A DNA stretch of 11,269 nucleotides. Source: JAFGIT01 sp016929465 [NCBI: Candidatus Coatesbacteria bacterium] (GTDB lineage Bacteria > B130-G9). The notes beneath the pieces were generated by a model. The model saw only the letters and a program-made list of their open reading frames with translations. It was not told the origin of the DNA and did no database searches. A program made the translations under genes and the position numbers. The stretch spans positions 1 to 11,269 of the forward strand of contig JAFGIT010000282.1 of NCBI GenBank assembly GCA_016929465.1, given 5' to 3'. Shown here in pieces: positions 1 through 5,334 of this stretch (position 1 is its first letter; the number at the start of each line of letters is the position of its first letter).

Positions 1-921
1 CATCTCATCGCAGACAACCCGGTGGTCTATGCCATCCTGGACAGGGAGCTCATCGAAAGGCCCGTGATAGCGCCAGTCTTTGAACTCGGTGCCTTTATGT
101 TCAGATATCACCCGTGCCTCATTGCCTAGAACGCTCTCGAGCGTCCCCTTCGACAGATAGACTATTCGCCCGTCGTGTTCCGCCTTCACGTAGGTCAGCT
201 CGGGATTTACAGCGAGGGCGGTGTTCGCGGCGAGGGTCCAGGGGGTTGTCGTCCAGACCAGGAAGAATTCATTGTCACGATCGACGATAGGTAGGCGCAG
301 AAATACTGATGGGTGCTTGACCTCGCGATATGAATCTACCATCTCATGCTGTGAGAGTGATGTCCCGCAACGGATACACCACGGCATGACGTGGGTCCCA
401 CGATATAACCACCCGTTGTCGTGACAGCGCTTGATGAACATCCAGATGTATTCGATGTTCGTGTCGGTCATGGTGAAGTAGCTGTTGTCCCAATCCATCC
501 ACTGCCCGAGTCGCATCGACTGATCGGCGATGACCTTGGCGTATTTCTGCACCCGCTCCTTGCACTTCTCCGAGAACTTGTCGAGGCCGAATGCACGGAT
601 GTCGCTCTTGCAGTTCAGGCCAAGGTCCTTTTCGACCTCGACCTCGACCCATAGCCCCTGGCAGTCGAAGCCATTCTGATAGCGCTGATGGAAGCCGTTC
701 ATGCTCTTGTAGCGCACAAAGATGTCCTTATAGGTGCGGCCCCAGGCGTGGTGAACACCCATCATATTGTTGGCCGTTATCGGACCATCAAGAAATGAAA
801 AACGGGGATTGTCTTTATTCTTCTCGACCAGCCGCTTGAAGGATTGGCGCTCCTTCCACAGATTCATTATCCGTGGCTCGATCTCGTGCTGATCGTAATT
901 CGTTGAGATCTTCCTAAACAT
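1..921 (-). CDS. ileS: Isoleucyl-tRNA synthetase, N-terminal 307 codons (cut by window edge)
   Basis: Class I aminoacyl-tRNA synthetase that charges tRNA-Ile with isoleucine in the cytoplasm. The frame is open from the ATG at 919-921 to the left edge, so the rest of an enzyme usually near 1050 residues lies outside. Residues 45-66 align with the canonical DGPPYANG-x-IHIGH-x-KD signature but read DGPITANN, then GVHH in place of HIGH, then AWGRTYKD. GFDCQGLWVEVEVEKDLG (residues 84-101) matches the conserved block following the Rossmann strand. PWCIRCGTSLSQHE (180-193) precedes the CP1 editing domain, which opens with the conserved threonine-rich WTTTPWT at 223-229. The KMSKS loop and anticodon-binding domain are not in the window. 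The start is supported by a near-perfect Shine-Dalgarno; an ATG 7 bases upstream meets a stop after three codons. A dedicated promoter lies upstream. Identity is secure; the GXHH form is a known variant of some IleRS2-type enzymes. Confidence 0.96.
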   Translation of the reverse strand, partial: MFRKISTNYDQHEIEPRIMNLWKERQSFKRLVEKNKDNPRFSFLDGPITANNMMGVHHAWGRTYKDIFVRYKSMNGFHQRYQNGFDCQGLWVEVEVEKDLGLNCKSDIRAFGLDKFSEKCKERVQKYAKVIADQSMRLGQWMDWDNSYFTMTDTNIEYIWMFIKRCHDNGWLYRGTHVMPWCIRCGTSLSQHEMVDSYREVKHPSVFLRLPIVDRDNEFFLVWTTTPWTLAANTALAVNPELTYVKAEHDGRIVYLSKGTLESVLGNEARVISEHKGTEFKDWRYHGPFDELPVQDGIDHRVVCDEM

Positions 922-923
922 CA

Positions 924-932
924 ATCATCTCC
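924..932 (-). promoter_or_regulatory. ileS ribosome binding site
   Basis: On the minus strand GGAGATGAT sits two bases before the ileS ATG, with the GGAG core seven bases from it. It matches the anti-Shine-Dalgarno complement GGAGGTGAT at eight of nine bases. It decides the start codon, since the ATG inside the site itself leads to TAG after three codons. Confidence 0.85.
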
Positions 933-948
933 ATGAGTACAAACGAAA

Positions 949-988
949 ACATCCCTACCCGATTGGCAAGCTGCGACTCTTAGGGTGT
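949..988 (-). promoter_or_regulatory. Hairpin at the predicted 5' end of the ileS mRNA
   Basis: Reading the minus strand, ACACCCTA (988-981) pairs with TAGGG-A-TGT (957-949). This gives an eight-base-pair stem with one bulged A and a 23-base loop. From the promoter at 995-1023 transcription should start near 988, so the 5' arm would be almost the first bases of the transcript. Such a stem could protect the 5' end from decay or serve a regulatory role. No T-box core or other named riboswitch could be recognised in the leader of about 66 bases. The pairing is seen in the sequence; the role is inferred. Confidence 0.4.
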
Positions 989-994
989 AGAAGG

Positions 995-1023
995 AATATA
1001 GATAACGCCGGAGATTATGGCAA
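995..1023 (-). promoter_or_regulatory. sigma70-type promoter for ileS
   Basis: On the minus strand TTGCCA (-35, 1018-1023) is followed after exactly 17 bases by TATATT (-10, 995-1000). Each hexamer matches the consensus TTGACA / TATAAT at five of six bases. Transcription would start near 988 and give a leader of about 66 bases. It lies in the 233-base gap after the preceding gene, so ileS is probably expressed independently of the upstream surface-protein gene. No convincing intrinsic terminator was seen in this gap; the only nearby inverted repeat (1094-1105) has a five-base stem and a two-base loop. Confidence 0.7.
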
Positions 1024-1154
1024 CCTCGAAGAGCGATGGGTGGCGCGGTCCCTTAAAATGCAGAACCGATTTCGCCAACGACGCTATCCAACAGTCTCTT
1101 GAGACGGGCGGCACTTGAAAGAGGCCATCTATCGTTCCCGGCGTTCGCGAATCC

Positions 1155-1910
1155 TCACTCATCTATCAATAGATTGGATATCCCCAGATCGCAGAGCGGG
1201 GTGAAGCCGCCGGCCTCTGTCACTCCTGCCAGGAACATATATGAGCCAGCGTTATCAAATGGTTCTCTCGGCAGGACGAATCGCCATATATCATTCATTT
1301 TTGCCTTGGTGCCGGCCATTATATTAGTGTCTTCCAGCAAAGGTGACAATCCGCGAGCCCAATCCAGATCGCCATTCACAGACCATATTTCACCGACCGG
1401 GTCGATAATGACCATATACACGTCGCCGTGAAGAGTGCTGCCGTTGACGGACACCGAGAAGCCTATCGACATTGTATCCCCGAAGGAATATTCGTCATGC
1501 GGGAGGATGAACTCCAAGTACGGGTCCGCCTCGAGTTCGAAGTTTGCAGATGCAATCTCGGAGATGAGATCGAATGTCCCCGGTTCGAAGGCGCCGAGCA
1601 AGACAGTGTATTCCCCCTCTCTCGGCTGGCCTAATAGAAACTCTGGAATCGGCATATCATGCAGAGTTGCTTCAACGTAGAGGTCTGCATCGATGGCCAA
1701 GTTGGGGATCCAGGTCATGATCCCCGGTTCCCATGTGTCGAAGCCCACGGCGGACCAGTAGGTCGCATTTGGGCCACCGAAGTCGTAGGCGAGCACCAGA
1801 TAAATGTCGGCCGTCAGAGCATCGCCATCGTTCTCAGCAGCGACGGTGATGTCGAATGTATCCCCGAACAGATAGCCGTCTTCGTCTGTTGCCGCGGTTA
1901 GAGAAAGCCC
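1155..1910 (-). repeat. Two tandem copies of a C-terminal module shared with the neighbouring giant protein
   Basis: Copy A is residues 1059-1185 (about 1530-1910) and copy B is residues 1186-1309 (about 1155-1529). Both open with Y-x-F-G-D (GYLFGDTFDI, EYSFGDTMSI), then have a strand of the form D-[IV]-Y-[LM]-V. A Trp-rich middle with a W-S or D-W element follows, then G-x-Y-x-[VF]-L-x-[AG]-[AV]-[FT]-E, and a close such as EPGTFDLISEIASANFELE (A) or EAGGFTPLCDLGISNLLID (B). The function is not recognised. Position at the extreme C-terminus suggests a sorting, assembly or anchoring role, which is inference. Confidence 0.75.
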
Positions 1911-4900
1911 TGAGGCCTCTCTTCCGGTCGCCAGCATCTCAACCTGCAGCACCGGATCATTCGGATCATTCGATATTATCTCGAGCACTCCGGAGTAGTT
2001 GCTAACCGACGCGGCAATGAAACTGACTTCTACCGAGATGGGGTCATCAGGTTGAATTGTCAGAGGAAGCTCGATGTCACCGAGATCGACGGAGAAGCCC
2101 ACAGCATCCTCCTCGATGCTATAGACCTCGAGATCAGCATTGCCCTTGTTGCCGATGGTCACCGTCTCCGAGACTGTAAGCCCAATCCTGACCTCTCCGA
2201 ATTCGATACTCGTCGGCTCGGCGTAAATGGAGGGTGCTCTGAATATCACATCGATCTCGCAATCAGGCGCATCCAGCAATGCCTCCTCGTTACCGGCCAC
2301 ATCTCGCCCAATCGTGGCGAAGCCATAGGTTCCTTCCTGAGGTATCTCCGGAGTGAATTCGAATATCCCCTCGGATAGGCCCGAGACCAGGCCGCTATTC
2401 GACCACTCTCCATCAGCGTATCGGTACCAAAGATAGACGCAGTCGAGGCCGCTAAGTTCCTCGTTGACGTAATATGTGACCGCAATCGGGAAGGAATTCG
2501 CCTCATCCGGGCAGGAACAGGTCGAGATTGGGGCCAGTGAATCAAGGAGCGTGCCGGCCTTTGCCTCATCCGGAAGAGGCTCGACATTGCCGGCTCTATC
2601 GTAAGCCCTCGTGGTGAATTCATAATATCCATCCTCTGCAAATCGGGGCGAGAATTCGAAGGAGCCGGTCTCAGCCTCCGATTTGAGAGAGCTGTATTTC
2701 CAGGTGCCGCCATCGAATCGATACCAGAGTTCGACAGAATCGACGCCGCTCATCTCGTCACTCGCGGCGAAAGTGACTTGTATCGGAAATGACGTGAGCA
2801 TCTCGGGTGATTCGCATGTAGAGCTCGGTCTAACGGTGTCAATTACGGTCGTGCAATCGGCAGAGTCGGGCAACGCTTCCATATTGCCTGCGCCATCTAC
2901 CGAGATTGTGCTGAATTGGTATTCCCCGTCTCCTTTCGCCTGGAATAGGAACTTGCCGTCGGCAGTAGAGCGAAGCTGCCCGGAATTCAGCCACTCTCCG
3001 TCGTCCATTCGGTACCAGAGACCCACCGAAGTGATGCCGCTGGTCTCATCCGAGGCCGAATAGGAGACATTGACCGAGAGGCTGTCCGAATAGGGGTTGC
3101 ATGAGGCCTCGGATTCGGGAGATTCGGAATCGAATATGATTGTCGTCTGGGCAGCGAGTGGCACACCTGCCGAATTGCCTGCCACGTCCCTTCCGACTGC
3201 GGCAAATCCATACTCGCCCTGCCCGCCTTCGAATGAATAGGTGAATGTCCCCGAAGCTCCGAATGATGCGAAGCCGGCCTGCGACCATTTGTCAGAGCCG
3301 GGCTCGAGATGAAATAGAGTAACCTCCGCGACGCCTGACAGGTTGTCCGATGCGGCGTAGTCAATCGTGATCGTATCTGAAGATGCGAATTCAGGAGCCA
3401 TGATCAAGGCCTCTGGGGACGTCCAGTCCACCATTGTCTCACAATCCGGATCACCTCCCATGAGTTCTTGATGGCCGGCGCGGTCAGTCGCGACCGAGAT
3501 GAAGCTGAATACGCCTTCTGTTGCCACTTCAGGTGCGAATCCCTTCGCGCCCCTCGGACCCTCGATATCTCCGATGGGAAGCCACATGTCTCCATCTAAT
3601 GAGCAGAATAGCGATATCCGAGTAACAGCCGTGACCGCGTCGGTTGCTATTGCGGTGAGCATCAATGGGAAGGAGGTCGCGTATTGCGGCGATTCGACCT
3701 TGGATTCAGGTGGAGTGAGGTCAACCGCGAGCTGCATGTCCGGCACGAGAGGAGTGGGCTCCTGATTTCCGAACGCGTCGGTCCCAATCGACCACAGCTC
3801 GTACACACCTTCGTCAGAGTAAGTGAACTCCACGGTGCCTGTGGCGATGGTGGCCGGACTGCACTCGATCCTCTCCAATATCGCCGACTGGCCTTCGAAG
3901 GAGTACCAGACCTCCGACGCGACAACGCCCGAAAAGAAGCGTCCCTCTTGATGCTGGTCGCTCGATTGATAGGAGATATTCACTGGCAGCGTTGCCGTAA
4001 CGCCAGGACCGAGTACGGATGATGCTGGTTTCGACGCATCGACGACGGTTTCGCAGTCGTAAGCGTTTGGCAAAGGCTCCTCGTCGCCATCGCCATTATA
4101 GGCTACGGTTGAGAACCGGTAATAACCGTCTCCAAAGGACGTGTTGAAAATCAGAGAACTCTCCGTGGCAAAGGAAACGATCCCGCTATTGAACCAATCC
4201 TCAGGCCAAGTAATTCCCTCGAGTGAGAAAATGAGCCACAGCTCGACATGGTCGAATCCCGCATCGCCGATATCGACGACGTACGACACAGAAAGGGTGG
4301 CGCCAGAGGCTTTGGGTGGGGTCCAACAGCTGGAAAGCGCATATCCTGGGTCGTATGCAGTCCTGCAATCAGCAGTGTCTTTCATTGATTCGACATTGCC
4401 CGCGCGGTCATACCCTCTTGTGAAGAACTCATAATTCCCGGCCCCTCCCTCGGGGGTATAGTCGATTGTCCCGGCAGGTCCATATTGATAATCACCGACG
4501 TATTCCCACTCCTTTGCTACAGCCGTGGTCGTGCCGTTATCCTCCGTGAAACAGAAGTAGAGCATCACGCCCTCTCCATCGGAGAAGGAATCCGAGATCT
4601 CGTAGTCTATGCTGAGCTCGGCGTCATTGCTGGCGTCCGGAGAGTTGCACCGGGATACCGGAGGATCTGTGTCATACCCGACGGCGCATGCCCTGTCATC
4701 GGAGATCTTCTCCTTGTTGCCGTCGTTATCGGTCCCGATCGCCACGAAGCGATACGTCGCGTCACCTCCGGAGAAGCTATAGACGAATTCCCCCTCGGCT
4801 ATGTCGCTCTCGAGGCCGGTGTCCTTCCATTTTGCTCCATCGATTGATGCGAAGAGCTGAACCACTGCAACACCGGAATCATCATCAATTGATGAGTACT

Positions 4901-5084
4901 GCACGCTGATCGTGGCGGCCGATGTGAATTCAGCTGATACACTGCATGATGTTTCAGGTGGGCTCTGGTCAAGAATATCGCGCCCATCGGATTCAGAGAG
5001 ACCTTCTCCCAGAGAAAGGGACGGCAGCACGATCGTAAATGCCAGAACCACCCAGACGATTTTCATCGCCATCTTTATTTTCAT
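1155..5084 (-). CDS. Secreted multi-domain protein: nine Ig-like repeats, HYDIN-like domain, two C-terminal modules
   Basis: A protein of 1309 residues with no named homologue that I recognise. Residues 1-26 form a signal peptide: three lysines, hydrophobic core IVWVVLAFTIVLPSLSL, likely cleavage after SLG. Residues 42-946 are nine Ig-like repeats of about 100 residues with recurring SGV..V.LWYR.DG..W, GEY.F.T..DRAGN.E.LPD and DC.T.VD motifs, resembling OmpL47-type or other bacterial Ig-like repeats. Residues 950-1055 look like an ASPM-SPD-2-HYDIN domain (PTSIEFGEVRIG, later SNDPNDP). Residues 1059-1185 and 1186-1309 are two copies of a module also ending the neighbouring giant protein. No LPXTG, C-terminal membrane helix or S-layer homology motif is visible, so how it stays on the cell is unknown. 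The ATG at 5082-5084 is chosen over one 33 codons upstream because it has a good RBS and begins the signal peptide. Likely a secreted structural or adhesive protein; ligand unknown. Confidence 0.9.
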   Translation of the reverse strand: MKIKMAMKIVWVVLAFTIVLPSLSLGEGLSESDGRDILDQSPPETSCSVSAEFTSAATISVQYSSIDDDSGVAVVQLFASIDGAKWKDTGLESDIAEGEFVYSFSGGDATYRFVAIGTDNDGNKEKISDDRACAVGYDTDPPVSRCNSPDASNDAELSIDYEISDSFSDGEGVMLYFCFTEDNGTTTAVAKEWEYVGDYQYGPAGTIDYTPEGGAGNYEFFTRGYDRAGNVESMKDTADCRTAYDPGYALSSCWTPPKASGATLSVSYVVDIGDAGFDHVELWLIFSLEGITWPEDWFNSGIVSFATESSLIFNTSFGDGYYRFSTVAYNGDGDEEPLPNAYDCETVVDASKPASSVLGPGVTATLPVNISYQSSDQHQEGRFFSGVVASEVWYSFEGQSAILERIECSPATIATGTVEFTYSDEGVYELWSIGTDAFGNQEPTPLVPDMQLAVDLTPPESKVESPQYATSFPLMLTAIATDAVTAVTRISLFCSLDGDMWLPIGDIEGPRGAKGFAPEVATEGVFSFISVATDRAGHQELMGGDPDCETMVDWTSPEALIMAPEFASSDTITIDYAASDNLSGVAEVTLFHLEPGSDKWSQAGFASFGASGTFTYSFEGGQGEYGFAAVGRDVAGNSAGVPLAAQTTIIFDSESPESEASCNPYSDSLSVNVSYSASDETSGITSVGLWYRMDDGEWLNSGQLRSTADGKFLFQAKGDGEYQFSTISVDGAGNMEALPDSADCTTVIDTVRPSSTCESPEMLTSFPIQVTFAASDEMSGVDSVELWYRFDGGTWKYSSLKSEAETGSFEFSPRFAEDGYYEFTTRAYDRAGNVEPLPDEAKAGTLLDSLAPISTCSCPDEANSFPIAVTYYVNEELSGLDCVYLWYRYADGEWSNSGLVSGLSEGIFEFTPEIPQEGTYGFATIGRDVAGNEEALLDAPDCEIDVIFRAPSIYAEPTSIEFGEVRIGLTVSETVTIGNKGNADLEVYSIEEDAVGFSVDLGDIELPLTIQPDDPISVEVSFIAASVSNYSGVLEIISNDPNDPVLQVEMLATGREASGLSLTAATDEDGYLFGDTFDITVAAENDGDALTADIYLVLAYDFGGPNATYWSAVGFDTWEPGIMTWIPNLAIDADLYVEATLHDMPIPEFLLGQPREGEYTVLLGAFEPGTFDLISEIASANFELEADPYLEFILPHDEYSFGDTMSIGFSVSVNGSTLHGDVYMVIIDPVGEIWSVNGDLDWARGLSPLLEDTNIMAGTKAKMNDIWRFVLPREPFDNAGSYMFLAGVTEAGGFTPLCDLGISNLLIDE
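2247..4961 (-). repeat. Nine tandem Ig-like protein repeats of about 95-105 residues
   Basis: Approximate unit bounds in residues of the 1309-residue protein are 42-138, 141-246, 251-350, 353-456, 458-554, 556-653, 655-750, 752-848 and 850-946. Most units start with PP-x-S-x-C-x-SP or a variant, carry SASDE-SGV..VELWYR in the first half, and finish with AGN-x-E-x-LPD..DC-x-T-x-[VI]D. Units 7-9 are the most alike, suggesting more recent duplication or selection; units 3 and 4 are the most divergent. The DNA has drifted enough that only patches, such as those near 2580-2630 and 4385-4440, are recognisably repeated at base level. Confidence 0.85.
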
Positions 5085-5088
5085 TATT

Positions 5089-5096
5089 TCACCCTC
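5089..5096 (-). promoter_or_regulatory. Ribosome binding site of the 1309-residue secreted protein
   Basis: On the minus strand GAGGGTGA ends four bases before the ATG at 5082-5084, close to the ideal GGAGGTGA. The GTG inside it runs into TAA after two codons. This site, with the signal peptide that follows directly, fixes the start at 5084 rather than at an upstream in-frame ATG that overlaps the promoter. Confidence 0.75.
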
Positions 5097-5145
5097 ACTA
5101 ATAAGAATTCCTTGTAAACGTGGAGCATGAGATGTCCCTAAACAC

Positions 5146-5173
5146 ATTATACCGGTCAAATGTCTATATATAA
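5146..5173 (-). promoter_or_regulatory. Probable promoter of the 1309-residue secreted protein
   Basis: On the minus strand a perfect TATAAT (5146-5151) lies 62 bases before the chosen start codon. Sixteen bases further upstream TTATAT (5168-5173) is a weak -35 (TTGACA consensus). The surroundings are strikingly AT-rich against the background. Transcription would start near 5139 and give a leader of about 55 bases. An archaeal reading, with the AT-rich block as a TATA box, is possible but less likely given the clear bacterial promoter before ileS. The weak -35 suggests dependence on an activator or on the AT-rich element; that is inference. Confidence 0.55.
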
Positions 5174-5178
5174 TATAG
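5164..5178. promoter_or_regulatory. AT-rich inverted repeat overlapping the -35 region (possible operator)
   Basis: Six-base arms CTATAT and ATATAG are separated by three bases (ATA on the plus strand). They overlap the putative -35 element of the surface-protein promoter. The symmetry would suit a dimeric regulator, but an AT-rich promoter region easily produces such a repeat by chance. Confidence 0.25.
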
Positions 5179-5279
5179 CACATTTGTCGCCGATCTACCT
5201 AATCGTCCAGTCAGAATCTCTGGAGCGAGAAAGCGCACGGCTAAATTGGTCAACAGATGACAGGGGAAAATGTCGATCA

Positions 5280-5321
5280 ATCTGTGCTCGGAGCCCATTT
5301 TGACAAGCCCCGAGCACAGAT
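5280..5321 (-). terminator. Perfect 12-bp hairpin just downstream of the giant surface-protein gene
   Basis: ATCTGTGCTCGG (5280-5291, plus strand) is the exact reverse complement of CCGAGCACAGAT (5310-5321), with an 18-base loop. It begins 13 bases after the TAA of the gene ending at 5335. On the transcribed strand the stem is followed by TTGATCGACATTTTCC, so the T-run is displaced and short. It may be an imperfect intrinsic terminator or a 3'-end stabilising stem. Either way it probably separates the two large genes into distinct transcripts. Confidence 0.6.
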
Positions 5322-5334
5322 GCGGTAGATGAGA

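Noticed and set aside
1044-1054. AAGGGACCGCG on the minus strand, reminiscent of the T-box core upstream of ileS
   Set aside because: The essential UGGN bulge sequence is missing and the element lies upstream of the predicted ileS promoter, so it would not be in the leader. No stem I features were seen.
1094-1105. GTCTC-TT-GAGAC inverted repeat after the 1309-residue gene as a terminator
   Set aside because: A five-base stem with a two-base loop and no T-run is too weak for an intrinsic terminator.
980-1162. A 60-codon minus-strand reading frame overlapping the end of the 1309-residue gene and filling the gap before ileS
   Set aside because: It has no ribosome binding site before its ATG, its protein resembles nothing recognisable, and it contains the ileS -35/-10 promoter.
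5085-5183. 33-residue N-terminal extension of the 1309-residue protein from an upstream in-frame ATG
   Set aside because: It would bury the signal peptide, overlaps the TATAAT promoter and lacks a ribosome binding site.
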